64,000 nucleotides of DNA from Micromonospora cabrerizensis (GTDB taxonomy: Bacteria > Actinomycetota > Actinomycetes > Mycobacteriales > Micromonosporaceae): NCBI RefSeq assembly GCF_022230955.1, contig NZ_JAKKFI010000058.1, forward strand, positions 62,001-126,000, written 5' to 3'. Under the pieces are notes generated by a model that saw only the letters and a program-made list of their open reading frames with translations, was not told the origin of the DNA and ran no database searches. Position 1 is the first letter of the stretch. Every line of letters starts with the position of its first letter. Below are positions 8,913 through 19,489 of this stretch, piece by piece. Made by a program: the position numbers and the translations under genes.

Positions 8913-10115
8913 ATGAGCGACGACCTTGCTGCCCGCTTCCGGGCGTTGTGGGACGAGATCGCGCCGGTCGGGCGGGACGCCGACAGCGGCGGCTACCTGC
9001 GGTACGCGTTGACCGCCCCGGAGATGGAGCTGCGCGGCTGGTTCCGCGCACAGGCGGAGCAACGCGGCCTGCCGGTCACCGAGGACGGCAACGGCAACCT
9101 CTTCGCCCACTGGGGTGACCCGGAGGGCGAGGACGCCGTGCTCACCGGCAGCCACTTCGACTCCGTGCCGCACGGCGGGGCGTACGACGGGCCGCTCGGC
9201 ATCGTCAGCGCGTTCCTCGCCGTGGACGAGCTGCGCGCCGCCGGGGTCACCCCGGACCGGCCGCTGGTGCTGGCGGCGTTCGTGGAGGAGGAGGGCGCGC
9301 GTTTCGGCGTACCGTGCCTGGGGTCGAGGCTGCTCACCGGGGCGCTGCCGCCCGAGCGCGCGGCCGGGCTGCGCGACGCGGCCGGGGTGAGCTTCGCCGA
9401 GGCGCTCGGCGACCGGCCGGCGGGCGCCCGCCCGGAGCTGCTGGGCCGGTTCGGCGTCTTCGTGGAGTTGCACGTCGAGCAGGGCCGCGCGCTCGTCGAC
9501 ACCGACGCGCCGGTCGCGGTGGCCAGCGCGATCTGGCCGCACGGCCGGTGGCGCTTCGACGTCGACGGCGAGGGCAACCACGCGGGCACCACCCGGATGG
9601 CCGACCGCCGCGACCCGATGCTGACGTACGCGTTCACGGTGCTGGCGGCCAACAAGGAGGCCCGGCTGCGGGGCGCGCACGCGACAGTGGGTCGGGTCTC
9701 CGTCGAGCCCAACGCCACCAACGCGATCCCGTCGAGGGTGACCGGTTGGCTGGACGCCCGGGCCGCCGACCCGCAGACCCTCGACGGTCTGGTCGAGGCG
9801 GTGCGCGGCAAGCTCGCCGAGCGGGCGCGCCGCGACGGTACGGCGGTGACGGTCACCGAGGAGTCGGCGACCCCGCTGGTCGCCTTCGACGGCGGGCTGG
9901 CGCAACGGCTGGCCGCGCTGCTCGACGCGCCGGTGCTGCCCACCGGTGCGGGGCACGACGCCGGTGTGCTCGCCGGGCACCTGCCCACCGCGATGCTCTT
10001 CGTGCGCAACCCGACCGGGGTGTCGCACTCCCCCGCCGAGGCGGCCACCGACGACGACTGTGCCGCCGGGGTACGGGCGCTGACCCGGGTGCTGAAGGAG
10101 CTGACATGCCGGTGA
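8913..10115 (+). CDS. M20-family amidohydrolase (allantoate amidohydrolase/N-carbamoylase type), probable N-formylglutamate deformylase
   Basis: A 400-residue dinuclear-metal amidohydrolase. Metal and catalytic motifs of the hydantoinase/carbamoylase family are intact: [19 protein letters not shown] (metal His and Asp), [17 protein letters not shown] (catalytic Glu pair), [10 protein letters not shown], the dimer-domain [15 protein letters not shown] and the C-terminal GAGHDAG and GVSHSP. Sequence alone suggests allantoate or N-carbamoyl-amino-acid hydrolysis. It lies between hutU and hutF and overlaps hutF by 10 bases, while the operon has no classic hutG deformylase. The likely job is therefore hydrolysis of N-formyl-L-glutamate, the HutF product, to formate and glutamate. 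Strong AAGGAGG precedes ATG 8913. Confidence 0.85.
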   Translation: MSDDLAARFRALWDEIAPVGRDADSGGYLRYALTAPEMELRGWFRAQAEQRGLPVTEDGNGNLFAHWGDPEGEDAVLTGSHFDSVPHGGAYDGPLGIVSAFLAVDELRAAGVTPDRPLVLAAFVEEEGARFGVPCLGSRLLTGALPPERAAGLRDAAGVSFAEALGDRPAGARPELLGRFGVFVELHVEQGRALVDTDAPVAVASAIWPHGRWRFDVDGEGNHAGTTRMADRRDPMLTYAFTVLAANKEARLRGAHATVGRVSVEPNATNAIPSRVTGWLDARAADPQTLDGLVEAVRGKLAERARRDGTAVTVTEESATPLVAFDGGLAQRLAALLDAPVLPTGAGHDAGVLAGHLPTAMLFVRNPTGVSHSPAEAATDDDCAAGVRALTRVLKELTCR

Positions 10116-11473
10116 CACCGACCCGCTGGCTCGCCGAGTACGCCTGGCTGCCCGAGCACGCCGAACCCACACCCGACGTGCTGATCGAGGTCGAGGACGG
10201 CCGGATCAGCGCGGTGACGCCACTGACGCCCGAGGGTCGGCCACCGGCCGGGGTCGAGGTGCACGCCGACGCCGTGCCGCTGCCCGGGCTGACCCTGCCC
10301 GGCCTGTCCAACGCGCACTCGCACGCGTTCCACCGGGCGCTGCGCGGGCGTACCCACGGCGGTCGGGGCGACTTCTGGACCTGGCGGGACCAGATGTACG
10401 CGGTGGCGGACCGACTGGACCCCGACACCTACCTCGCCCTGGCCCGTGCGGTCTACGCCGAGATGGCGCTCGCCGGGATCACCTGCGTGGGCGAGTTCCA
10501 CTACCTGCACCACCGGCCCGACGGTGGCGCCTACGACGACCCGAACGAGATGGGCGCGGCGCTGGTCGAGGCCGCCGCGCACGCGGGGATCCGGCTCACC
10601 CTGCTGGACACCTGCTACCTGACCTCCACGGTGGACGGTCAGGCGCTCGCCGGGCCGCAGCGCCGGTTCGGCGACGGCGACGCCACCCGCTGGGCGCAAC
10701 GGGCTGCGGCGTTCCAGCCGACGGACTCCCACGTCCGGGTCGGCGCGGCCGTGCACTCGGTGCGGGCCGTCCCGGCCGACCAGCTCCGCACGGTCGCCGA
10801 CTGGGCCCGGGAGCGGCGGGCGCCCCTGCACGTGCACCTCTCCGAGCAGCCCGCCGAGAACGACGAGTGCCGGGCCGTGCACGGGCGCACTCCCACCGCG
10901 CTGCTCGCCGAACACGGCGTGCTCGGTCCGGACACCACCGCCGTGCACGCCACCCACCCGACCAGCGCCGACCTGACCCTGCTCGGCGACAGCCGGACCG
11001 GGGTGTGCCTCTGCCCGACCACCGAGCGGGACCTCGCCGACGGCATCGGCCCGGCCCGTCTGATGGCCGACGCGGGGATCCGGCTGAGCCTGGGCAGCGA
11101 CAGTCACGCGGTGGTCGACCTGTTCGAGGAGGCCCGGGCGGTGGAGCTGGACGAGCGCCTGCGGACCCGCCGGCGCGGCCACTTCGCGCCGGTCGACCTG
11201 CTGACGGCGGCCACGTCCGCCGGGCACGCCGCGCTGGGCTGGGCCGACGCCGGGAGGATCGCCGTCGGCGCCCGCGCCGACCTGGTGACGGTACGGCTGG
11301 ACACCGCCCGCACCGCCGGGGTGCCTCCGTTGGGTGTGTTCTTCGCGGCCTCCGCGGCGGACGTCGAACACGTCGTCGTGGACGGTCGGGTGGTGGTGGC
11401 CGACGGCCGGCACCTGAGCGTGGACGTGCCGGCCGAGCTGTCGGCGTCGATCGAGGCGGTCACGCCCTCATGA
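10106..11473 (+). CDS. hutF: Formimidoylglutamate deiminase
   Basis: A 455-residue amidohydrolase-superfamily enzyme that deaminates N-formimidoyl-L-glutamate to N-formyl-L-glutamate and ammonia. The zinc-site motif [18 protein letters not shown] is diagnostic, followed by [26 protein letters not shown] and the late [14 protein letters not shown] metal Asp. ATG 10106 lies inside the end of the M20 gene (10-base overlap), and the stop overlaps the hutI start (ATGA at 11470), implying tight translational coupling. The frame stays open far upstream of 10106 but only this start fits the family length and context. Confidence 0.93.
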   Translation: MPVTPTRWLAEYAWLPEHAEPTPDVLIEVEDGRISAVTPLTPEGRPPAGVEVHADAVPLPGLTLPGLSNAHSHAFHRALRGRTHGGRGDFWTWRDQMYAVADRLDPDTYLALARAVYAEMALAGITCVGEFHYLHHRPDGGAYDDPNEMGAALVEAAAHAGIRLTLLDTCYLTSTVDGQALAGPQRRFGDGDATRWAQRAAAFQPTDSHVRVGAAVHSVRAVPADQLRTVADWARERRAPLHVHLSEQPAENDECRAVHGRTPTALLAEHGVLGPDTTAVHATHPTSADLTLLGDSRTGVCLCPTTERDLADGIGPARLMADAGIRLSLGSDSHAVVDLFEEARAVELDERLRTRRRGHFAPVDLLTAATSAGHAALGWADAGRIAVGARADLVTVRLDTARTAGVPPLGVFFAASAADVEHVVVDGRVVVADGRHLSVDVPAELSASIEAVTPS

Positions 11474-12654
11474 GCAGCCTGCTGGTCGACAACATTGGGG
11501 AGCTGGTCACCAACGGCGCCGGTGAGGGCCCGCTGGGCATCCGCCGGGACGCGGCCGTGCTGGTCGAGGAGGGCCGGGTGGTCTGGGTCGGCCCGTCCGC
11601 GTACGCGCCGGCGGCTGACCGGCGACTGGACGCCGGCGGGGCGGCCGTGCTGCCCGGCTTCGTGGACAGCCACGCCCACCTGGTCTTCGCCGGGGACCGC
11701 GCCGCCGAGTTCGCCGCCCGGATGGCCGGTGAGCCCTACACCGGCGGCGGCATCCGGACCACGGTCGGGGCGACCCGGGCCGCCACCGACGACGAGCTGC
11801 GGGCCACCGTGCGCCGGCTGCGCGGGGAGGCGCTGCGCCAGGGCACCACGACCATGGAGATCAAGAGTGGGTACGGCCTGACGGTCGCCGACGAGGCCCG
11901 CTCGTTGCGGATCGCCGCCGAGAGCAGCACCGAGACCACCTTCCTGGGCGCGCACGTGGTGCCCGCGGAGTACGCCGACCGCCCCGACGACTACGTCGGG
12001 CTGGTCTGCGGCCCGATGTTGGCCGCCGCCGCGCCGTACGCGAAGTGGGTCGACGTGTTCTGCGAACGGGGCGCGTTCGACGTCGACCACGCCCGGGCCA
12101 TCCTGGCCTGCGGTCAGGCCGCCGGTCTGGGCGTACGGATCCACGCCAACCAGCTCGGCCCCGGGGGCGGGGTGCGGCTCGGCGTGGAGCTGGACGCGGC
12201 CAGCGTCGACCACTGCACCCACCTGAGTGACGCCGACGTGGACGCGCTGGCCGGCACGGCCCACGGTGACGGCTCGGGCACCCGCACGGTGGCGACGCTG
12301 CTGCCGGGGGCGGAGTTCTCCACCCGCTCGCCGTACCCGGACGCCCGCCGGCTGCTCGACGCCGGTGTCACCGTGGCCCTGGCGACGGACTGCAACCCCG
12401 GTTCCTCGTACACCTCGTCGATGGCGTTCTGCGTGGCCCTGGCGGTCCGCGAGATGCGGATGACCCCGGCGGAGGCGGTCTGGGCCGCGACCGCCGGCGG
12501 CGCGCGGGCGCTGCGCCGCGACGACATCGGTGTCCTCACCCCCGGCGCGCGGGCCGACCTCGTGGTCCTGGACGCGCCGTCCTACCTGCACCTGGCCTAC
12601 CGGCCCGGTGTCCCCCTGATCCGCCAGGTAATACGCAACGGAGTTCCGCAATGA
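11470..12654 (+). CDS. hutI: Imidazolonepropionase
   Basis: A 394-residue amidohydrolase that opens the imidazolone ring to give N-formimidoyl-L-glutamate, step three of histidine degradation. Metal motifs [16 protein letters not shown] (HxH), [21 protein letters not shown] and [10 protein letters not shown] are all in place. A typical GGGI hairpin ([16 protein letters not shown]) precedes [11 protein letters not shown], the substrate-binding core. It overlaps hutF and hutH by four bases each (ATGA), so all three are probably co-translated from one mRNA. Confidence 0.95.
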   Translation: MSSLLVDNIGELVTNGAGEGPLGIRRDAAVLVEEGRVVWVGPSAYAPAADRRLDAGGAAVLPGFVDSHAHLVFAGDRAAEFAARMAGEPYTGGGIRTTVGATRAATDDELRATVRRLRGEALRQGTTTMEIKSGYGLTVADEARSLRIAAESSTETTFLGAHVVPAEYADRPDDYVGLVCGPMLAAAAPYAKWVDVFCERGAFDVDHARAILACGQAAGLGVRIHANQLGPGGGVRLGVELDAASVDHCTHLSDADVDALAGTAHGDGSGTRTVATLLPGAEFSTRSPYPDARRLLDAGVTVALATDCNPGSSYTSSMAFCVALAVREMRMTPAEAVWAATAGGARALRRDDIGVLTPGARADLVVLDAPSYLHLAYRPGVPLIRQVIRNGVPQ

Positions 12655-14189
12655 CGCACGTGACCATCCAGCCCACCGGGATCTCCGCCGACGACGTTCT
12701 CGCGGTGGCCCGCGGCAGCGCCACGATCGTCCTCGACCCCGCCACCGTCGACGCGATGGCGACAAGTAGGGCCATCGTGGACGGCATCGAGTCGTCCGGC
12801 CGTCCCGTCTACGGGGTCTCCACCGGGTTCGGTGCGCTGGCCAACACCTTCATCGCCCCCGAGCGGCGGGCCGAGCTGCAACACGCGCTGATCCGCTCGC
12901 ACGCCGCCGGGGTGGGTGCTCCGATGCCGCGCGAGGTGGTCCGGGCCATGATGCTGCTGCGGGTCCGGTCGCTCGCCCTGGGCCGCTCCGGGGTTCGGCC
13001 GCTGGTCGCCGAGGCACTGGTCGACCTGCTCAACCACGACATCACCCCGTGGGTGCCGGAGCACGGCTCGCTGGGCGCCTCCGGCGACCTGGCGCCGCTG
13101 GCGCACTGCGCGCTGGTGCTGCTCGGTGAGGGCTGGGTCCTCGGCCCGGCCGGCGAGCGGCAGGACGCGGCCGACGCGCTGACCGCCGCCGGGCTCAAGC
13201 CGATCGAGCTGGCCGCCAAGGAGGGGCTGGCGCTGATCAACGGCACCGACGGCATGCTCGGCATGCTGCTGCTGGCCATCCACGACGCGGCGCACCTGTT
13301 CGCCATGGCCGACGTGACGGCCGCGCTGGCCATCGAGGCGATGCTCGGCTCCGAGCGACCGTTCCTGCCCGAGCTGCACGCCATCCGACCGCACCCCGGG
13401 CAGGCGGCGTCGGCGGCGAACATCCACCGCCTGTTGCAGGACTCCCGGGTGATGGACTCGCACCGCGACGACCTGGCGCACGCCGTGCAGGACGCGTACT
13501 CGATGCGGTGTGCCCCGCAGGTGGCCGGCGCGGCCCGCGACACCCTGGACTTCGTCCGCACCGTCGCGGGTCGGGAGCTGGTGTCCGTGGTGGACAACCC
13601 GGTCGTGCTGCCCGACGGGCGGGTCGAGTCGACCGGTAACTTCCACGGCGCGCCGCTCGGCTTCGCCGCGGACTTCCTGGCCATCGCCGCGGCCGAGGTG
13701 GGCGCGATCGCCGAGCGGCGGGTCGACCGGCTGCTCGACGTCACCCGATCCCGGGAACTGCCGGCGTTCCTCTCCCCCGACGCCGGGGTCAACTCCGGGC
13801 TGATGATCGCCCAGTACACGGCGGCGGGGATCGTCGCCGAGAACCGTCGGCTGGCCGCCCCGGCCTCGGTGGACTCCCTGCCCACCAGCGGTATGCAGGA
13901 GGACCACGTCTCGATGGGCTGGGCGGCTGCCAAGAAGCTGCGCACCGTGCTGGACAATCTCACCAGCCTGCTGGCGGTGGAGCTGCTGGCCGGCGTACGC
14001 GGCCTGCAACTGCGCGCGCCGCTGGAGCCGTCACCGGCGGGCCGGGCGGCCGTCGCGGCGCTCGGCCCGGCGGCCGGCGCGCCCGGCCCGGACGTGTTCC
14101 TCGCTCCGGTGATGGAGGCGGCCCGAGCGGTCGTCGCCGGGCCGGAGCTGCGCGCCGCCATCGAACGGGAGGTCGGCCCGCTGGGCTGA
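12651..14189 (+). CDS. hutH: Histidine ammonia-lyase
   Basis: A 512-residue enzyme that removes ammonia from L-histidine to yield trans-urocanate, the entry step of the pathway. The Ala-Ser-Gly triad that cyclises to the MIO electrophile is seen in [14 protein letters not shown] at about residue 140. Other lyase motifs are [43 protein letters not shown] and [15 protein letters not shown]. Having hutH last in the operon is unusual for the first enzyme, but all reactions from histidine to glutamate are then encoded together. A strong hairpin follows its stop. Confidence 0.97.
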   Translation: MTHVTIQPTGISADDVLAVARGSATIVLDPATVDAMATSRAIVDGIESSGRPVYGVSTGFGALANTFIAPERRAELQHALIRSHAAGVGAPMPREVVRAMMLLRVRSLALGRSGVRPLVAEALVDLLNHDITPWVPEHGSLGASGDLAPLAHCALVLLGEGWVLGPAGERQDAADALTAAGLKPIELAAKEGLALINGTDGMLGMLLLAIHDAAHLFAMADVTAALAIEAMLGSERPFLPELHAIRPHPGQAASAANIHRLLQDSRVMDSHRDDLAHAVQDAYSMRCAPQVAGAARDTLDFVRTVAGRELVSVVDNPVVLPDGRVESTGNFHGAPLGFAADFLAIAAAEVGAIAERRVDRLLDVTRSRELPAFLSPDAGVNSGLMIAQYTAAGIVAENRRLAAPASVDSLPTSGMQEDHVSMGWAAAKKLRTVLDNLTSLLAVELLAGVRGLQLRAPLEPSPAGRAAVAALGPAAGAPGPDVFLAPVMEAARAVVAGPELRAAIEREVGPLG

Positions 14190-14202
14190 CCTCCGTCGGG
14201 AG

Positions 14203-14239
14203 GCTGTCGTCCGCCGCGGGTCAGGCGGCGGACGGCAGC
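14203..14239 (+). terminator. Hairpin terminator after the hut operon
   Basis: Arms at 14203-14217 and 14225-14239 pair at 14 of 15 positions, the exception being a G-T pair, around a 7-base loop, starting 13 bases after the hutH stop. No T-tract follows, as is usual in high-GC actinobacteria. Confidence 0.65.
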
Positions 14240-14291
14240 ACCTGGTTCGCCCCGGCCGGCCTGTCGGCTGGTGCTGCTAGCGTTCGCCGCC

Positions 14292-15515
14292 GTGGAGATC
14301 GAGGAGCAGGGGCTCAGCGAGCAGATCCAGGACTTCGTACGCCGTCAGGTGGCGCTGGCCGAGTTGCCGGCCGCCGCGATCGTCGCCGAGACGATGGAGT
14401 ACCTGGCTGGCGAGACGGACCCGGCGGAGGTTGAGGCCCGAGCCTGGCCGATGGTGACCGAGGAGCTGGGCGCGCACCTCGCCGCCCAGGCGCGCTGGCC
14501 GGAGGTCACCGACAGCGACCGGCTCACCTCGGCCTTCCGGACGCTCTCGGCCGCCGGGCTGGTGGCCCGGGAAGATTTCGCCTGCTGCCAGAACTGCGGC
14601 GTTACCGAGATCGGCGACGAGGTGCCTCGGGGTCGCACCGCCCGGGGTTACGCCTTCTACCATCGGCAGGACGCCGAGCGCGGTGTCGACGGCTCCGGGG
14701 TCTACCTGACGTTCGGCCTCCTCGGGCAGCCCGCGACGGTCGACGTCGGCGAGGAGATCGCTGCGGCGCTGCGCGCCGAAGGGTTGACGGTGCACTGGGA
14801 CGGGCACACCGGCACCCGGATCAGGGTCGCGCTGACCTGGCAGCGACGTCGGGTCGGCCGGCTGGCCGCGCTGCCCGCACCTGTCGACGACGACGTGGAC
14901 ATCGACGTGGAGCTGCTGGACCAGTGGACGGGGAGCGACGCCCCGACCGAGGGTCTGTCGTCGGCCGCCCGGCTCGCCGGCCTGCACCTGCCCTGGTTGC
15001 CTGCCGGCGTACGGATCCGGGCGGCTCATGAGGGCGCCGCTGTCGTCGTTCGACGGGAGGGGGACACCCTGCTGGGCGCGTACCCCGAGCAGGACGCACG
15101 GGAGCTGACCGTCGGCCGGAACGACGGCCTGGATCTGATCCGCCGGTTGACCGGCGGATCGGTCCCGGCGGCCGCCCTGCCGGGCCCGCCCGATTTCCTC
15201 GAGGCGACCTACCAGTACCGCGGCCGCTTCCAGAAGGACGTGCCGCTGGACGCGGCCGAGGCGCGCCTCCTGCTGCGCGCGATGCGGCCGCTGAGCAGGG
15301 ACTTCCTGACCGCCTTCGGCCGCTCCGGCGGCTGTGTGCAGGTCGCCTGGGAGCGCGACGGGCTGTGGCTGGAAGAGCTGGACACGGCGCGGTCCACCTC
15401 GACCGGGCGGATCGCCACCATCGGCGAGGCCGAACGGATGCTCACCGTGCTGGCCACTGAGGACCGAGTCCCGATCGACGAGCTGGGCGGCGACCTCGTG
15501 ACGAAGCGCTGGTGA
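14292..15515 (+). CDS. DUF6891-like protein
   Basis: A 407-residue cytoplasmic protein with no signal peptide or membrane segment. The middle (about 80-170) carries FACCQNCGVTEIGDE and GYAFYHRQDAE with YLTFG, features I associate with DUF6891, including a possible metal-binding CC-x2-C. The N-terminal helix (EEQGLSEQIQDFVRRQVALAE) and the C-terminal half, including LDAAEARLLLRAMRPLSRDF and VQVAWERDGLWLEEL, look like an immunity-type or small-domain fusion but are unrecognised. GTG 14292 is preferred to GTG 14271 because TAGCGT at 14278-14283 looks like a -10 box 8 bases before it. Function unknown; it ends convergent to rdgB. Confidence 0.72.
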   Translation: MEIEEQGLSEQIQDFVRRQVALAELPAAAIVAETMEYLAGETDPAEVEARAWPMVTEELGAHLAAQARWPEVTDSDRLTSAFRTLSAAGLVAREDFACCQNCGVTEIGDEVPRGRTARGYAFYHRQDAERGVDGSGVYLTFGLLGQPATVDVGEEIAAALRAEGLTVHWDGHTGTRIRVALTWQRRRVGRLAALPAPVDDDVDIDVELLDQWTGSDAPTEGLSSAARLAGLHLPWLPAGVRIRAAHEGAAVVVRREGDTLLGAYPEQDARELTVGRNDGLDLIRRLTGGSVPAAALPGPPDFLEATYQYRGRFQKDVPLDAAEARLLLRAMRPLSRDFLTAFGRSGGCVQVAWERDGLWLEELDTARSTSTGRIATIGEAERMLTVLATEDRVPIDELGGDLVTKRW

Positions 15516-15530
15516 GACGTGTCGGGGCGC

Positions 15531-15650
15531 TCAGGTGGCGGGCGGTAGGACCTCGCGCCCGTCAGGTGGCGGGCGGTAGGACCTCGCGCCCCTCAGGTGG
15601 CGGGCGGTAGGACCTCGCGCCCCTCAGGTGGCGGGCGGTAGGACCTTGGC
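15531..15650. repeat. 31-bp tandem repeat, four copies, at the rdgB 3' end
   Basis: Copies start at 15531, 15562, 15593 and 15624, exactly 31 bases apart, with core TCAGGTGGCGGGCGGTAGGA. The unit at 15624 is the native 3' end of rdgB and encodes its last residues and stop; the other three are near-identical duplications in the convergent intergenic space. Each contains the complement of a stop codon. Confidence 0.9.
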
Positions 15651-16241
15651 GATCAGCTTGGCCAGCTCGCGGAGCGCCTTGCCCCGGTGGCTGATCGCGT
15701 CCTTCTCCGCCGGGGTCAGCTCGGCGTTGGTCCGGTCCTGGCCGTCGCCCAGGAAGATCGGGTCGTAGCCGAACCCGCCGTCACCGCGCGGGGCGCGCAG
15801 CACCCGCCCGGACTGCCGGCCGTCGACCAGGTGCTCCTTGCCGCCGGGCAGCACCAACGCCACCGTGCAGACGAACGACGCCGCCCGCTGCTCGTCCGGC
15901 ACGTCGCCGATCTGGTCCAGCACCAGCTGAAGGTTGGCCCGGTCGTCGCCGTGCTGGCCGGACCAGCGGGCGCTGAACACCCCGGGCATCCCGTTGAGCG
16001 CGTCGACCGCGAGCCCGGAGTCGTCGGCGATGGTCGGGAGGCCGGTCTGCCGGAACCCCTCCCGCGCCTTGATCAGCGCGTTCTCACCGAAGGTCAGGCC
16101 GGTCTCCGGCAGCTCGGCGTACTGGTCGACGTCGTCCAGGCCGAGCAGGGCGATCCGGTGCGCGCCGAGCGCGCCGTCCAGGATCCGCTGGAGCTCGACC
16201 AGCTTCTTGCGGTTACGGGTGGCAAGCAGGACCTTGTTCAT
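15624..16241 (-). CDS. rdgB: RdgB/HAM1-family XTP/dITP pyrophosphatase
   Basis: A 205-residue house-cleaning enzyme that hydrolyses non-canonical purine triphosphates (XTP, dITP) to monophosphates. Motifs are complete: LLATRNRKKLVELQRIL at the N-terminus, FGENALIKAREGF with TIADDSGLAVDALNGMPG (catalytic Asp), and GFGYDPIFLGDGQ plus ISHRGKALREL near the end. ATG 16241 follows AAGGTG. It is 52 bases downstream of rph in the same order as Rv1340-Rv1341. The gene end has been tandemly duplicated (see repeat). Confidence 0.96.
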   Translation of the reverse strand: MNKVLLATRNRKKLVELQRILDGALGAHRIALLGLDDVDQYAELPETGLTFGENALIKAREGFRQTGLPTIADDSGLAVDALNGMPGVFSARWSGQHGDDRANLQLVLDQIGDVPDEQRAASFVCTVALVLPGGKEHLVDGRQSGRVLRAPRGDGGFGYDPIFLGDGQDRTNAELTPAEKDAISHRGKALRELAKLIAKVLPPAT

Positions 16242-16250
16242 GCTGGGACA

Positions 16251-16297
16251 CCTTCGTTCGCGATTGCGGGGCTCGCAAGCTCACTCCTCACGCTCAC
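16251..16297 (-). repeat. MIRU-like intergenic repeat, copy B (rph to rdgB)
   Basis: Read on the minus strand from 16297 it begins GTGAGCGTGAGGAGTGAGC and continues to CCCCGCAATCGCGAACGAAGG. It aligns with copy A at 8854-8902 with small gaps and about 80% identity. The phase is the same: bases 2-4 form the rph stop (16294-16296) and the end supplies the rdgB ribosome-binding site. Confidence 0.65.
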
Positions 16298-17019
16298 CCG
16301 AGTGCCTTCCGCTGGGCTTCGGCCAACTCGGCGCAGCCGGCAACGGCCAGGTCGAGCAGGCTGTCGAGCTGGTCGCGGGCGAACACGCCCGCCTCACCGG
16401 TGCCCTGCACCTCGACGAAGTCGCCCGCGCCCGTGCACACCACGTTCATGTCGACCTCGGCGGCGACGTCCTCCTCGTAGCAGAGGTCGAGCCGCGCCTC
16501 ACCGGCGATGACGCCCACGCTGACCGCGGCAACCGAGCGGTGCATCACCTTCTCCGGCTTACCCGCCAACGCCTTCCGGGCGGCGAGCCAGCCCACCGCG
16601 TCGTGCAGCGCGACGTACGCGCCGGTGATCGCCGCCGTGCGGGTGCCGCCGTCGGCCTGGAGCACGTCGCAGTCGAGCACGATCGAGTTCTCGCCGAGAG
16701 CCTTGAGGTCGATGCTGGCCCGCAGGCTGCGGCCGATCAGCCGGGAGATCTCGTGGGTGCGACCTCCGACCCGGCCCTTGACGCTCTCCCGGTCGGAGCG
16801 GGTGTTCGTGGCGCGGGGCAGCATCGCGTACTCGGCGGTCACCCAGCCGAGCCCGGAGCCCTTGCGCCAGCGGGGCACCCCCTCGGTGACGCTCGCCGTG
16901 CAGAGCACCCGGGTGCCGCCGAACTCGACGAGCACCGAGCCCTCCGGATGGGTGCTCCAGCCTCGGGTCAGGGTCACCGGTCGGAGTTGAGAGGGCCCTC
17001 GCCCGTCAGGTCGCGCCAT
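16294..17019 (-). CDS. rph: Ribonuclease PH
   Basis: A 241-residue phosphorolytic 3'-5' exoribonuclease that trims tRNA precursor 3' ends. Diagnostic segments are [46 protein letters not shown], the RNA/phosphate site [16 protein letters not shown], and [20 protein letters not shown]. Full family length. Its position before rdgB and after the Rv1339-like hydrolase reproduces the mycobacterial order rphA-rdgB. Confidence 0.97.
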   Translation of the reverse strand: MARPDGRGPSQLRPVTLTRGWSTHPEGSVLVEFGGTRVLCTASVTEGVPRWRKGSGLGWVTAEYAMLPRATNTRSDRESVKGRVGGRTHEISRLIGRSLRASIDLKALGENSIVLDCDVLQADGGTRTAAITGAYVALHDAVGWLAARKALAGKPEKVMHRSVAAVSVGVIAGEARLDLCYEEDVAAEVDMNVVCTGAGDFVEVQGTGEAGVFARDQLDSLLDLAVAGCAELAEAQRKALG

Positions 17020-17086
17020 GCCTGCACCCTATGCGGTGCGGTGGTCCACGTCCGCCGGGGTGTCCCGCCGAGCAGGTGCGGAAGGG

Positions 17087-17830
17087 TCAGACGTCGTAAC
17101 TGGCACCCGGGCGGACAACGTCGATCGGTCCGGTGTACGCGGCGGCGGCCGACTCCAACGTGTGCGCCTCGCTGCCCCAGGCCGCGACCAGGTGCGTGAG
17201 CAGCAGCCGCCCCACCGCGGCCTTGGTCGCCGTCTCGCCGGCCTCCCGGCCGGTCAGGTGCAGATCCGGTGGGTTGTCCACCCCGTCGAGGTAGCTGGCC
17301 TCGCAGAGGAAGACGTCGGCGTTCTGGGCCAGCCGCAGCAGCGCGTCGCAGGACGCCGTGTCCGACGAGTAGCACAGGGACCGGCCGTCGTGCTCCAGCC
17401 GCACCCCGTACGTCTCCACGGGATGGTTGACCCGGTCGACGGTGACCGAGAACGGGCCGATCGGGAAGGTGCCCGGCTGGAGGGCGTAGAACTGGTACAC
17501 GTCCTCCACGGTGCCGTCGTCGCCGTAGGCGGCGCTGAGCCGGTCCGGTGCGCCGGAGGGCGCGTACACCGGAAGCGCCGGGTAGGGGCCGTCCGGGGCG
17601 TACCGGCGGACCACCACGTACGTCACGGCGTCGAGGATGTGATCACAGTGCAGGTGGGTCAGCAGGATCGCGTCCGGGGCGTGCAGCCCGGCGTATCGCT
17701 GGAGGCTGGACAGCGACCCGGAGCCGAAGTCGACCAGGAGCCGGAAACCGTCGGCCTCGACGAGGTAGGCCGAGCACGGTGACTCCGGGCCGGGAAAGCT
17801 GCCGGCGCAGCCGAGGACCGTCAGTCGCAT
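17087..17830 (-). CDS. MBL-fold metallo-hydrolase, Rv1339-like (possible cAMP phosphodiesterase)
   Basis: A 247-residue metallo-beta-lactamase-fold protein. The zinc motif LTHLHCDHILDA (HxHxDH) at about residue 59, a later metal Asp (YSSDTA), LCEASY and a C-terminal LTHLVAAWG complete the site. By gene order (just upstream of rph) it corresponds to M. tuberculosis Rv1339, reported as an atypical class II cAMP phosphodiesterase, so hydrolysis of cyclic nucleotides is the leading guess. RNase Z-like activity is the alternative. No obvious ribosome-binding site precedes ATG 17830. Confidence 0.85.
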   Translation of the reverse strand: MRLTVLGCAGSFPGPESPCSAYLVEADGFRLLVDFGSGSLSSLQRYAGLHAPDAILLTHLHCDHILDAVTYVVVRRYAPDGPYPALPVYAPSGAPDRLSAAYGDDGTVEDVYQFYALQPGTFPIGPFSVTVDRVNHPVETYGVRLEHDGRSLCYSSDTASCDALLRLAQNADVFLCEASYLDGVDNPPDLHLTGREAGETATKAAVGRLLLTHLVAAWGSEAHTLESAAAAYTGPIDVVRPGASYDV

Positions 17831-17962
17831 CGAGTTGTCTCGCTGTCACTGTCAGTAGCATCCATGCCGGCCGTCGTCCCAGCCATGATCTCTACCGACG
17901 CGTACGTCACGCTGCGCAGCCTACGCCGGGGTGCCCGGCAGCAAGAATGATCCAACCGAAGT

Positions 17963-17978
17963 TGTCACGAACGTGACA
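17963..17978. promoter_or_regulatory. Perfect palindrome TGTCACG-AA-CGTGACA
   Basis: Seven-base perfect arms around an AA centre, in the 224-base space between cysM and the Rv1339-like gene. The half-site spacing (TGTCA-N6-TGACA) resembles a CRP/FNR-class operator but is not the canonical TGTGA-N6-TCACA. It is 133-148 bases upstream of the metallo-hydrolase start. The binding factor is unknown. Confidence 0.4.
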
Positions 17979-18004
17979 CCTGCTCACGGTGCCGCGGGCA
18001 AGGC

Positions 18005-18034
18005 GCGGGCCGCCGACACACGTCGACGGCCCGC
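18005..18034 (-). terminator. Hairpin downstream of cysM
   Basis: GCGGGCCG (18005-18012) pairs with CGGCCCGC (18027-18034); four more pairs form inside after one mismatch. It starts about 20 bases after the cysM stop on the minus strand and probably ends the mec-cysO-cysM transcript. Confidence 0.5.
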
Positions 18035-18054
18035 ACCCGGTAAGACCACGTCGG

Positions 18055-19424
<1,370 letters not shown>

Positions 19425-19489
19425 GATGTCGAACTCCTCGGTCGGGTGTGCCTACGGTGACGGGACGAACGGGTGCGGACGCTGACAGG

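Noticed and set aside
12809..14161. A 450-codon minus-strand frame opposite hutH
   Set aside because: hutH has the full MIO motif and family length; the antisense product is Ser/Ala/Arg-rich noise.
15531..15650. Possible CRISPR array from the 31-bp repeats
   Set aside because: Repeats are directly contiguous with no unique spacers and the last unit is the 3' end of rdgB; this is a plain tandem duplication, and no cas genes are nearby.
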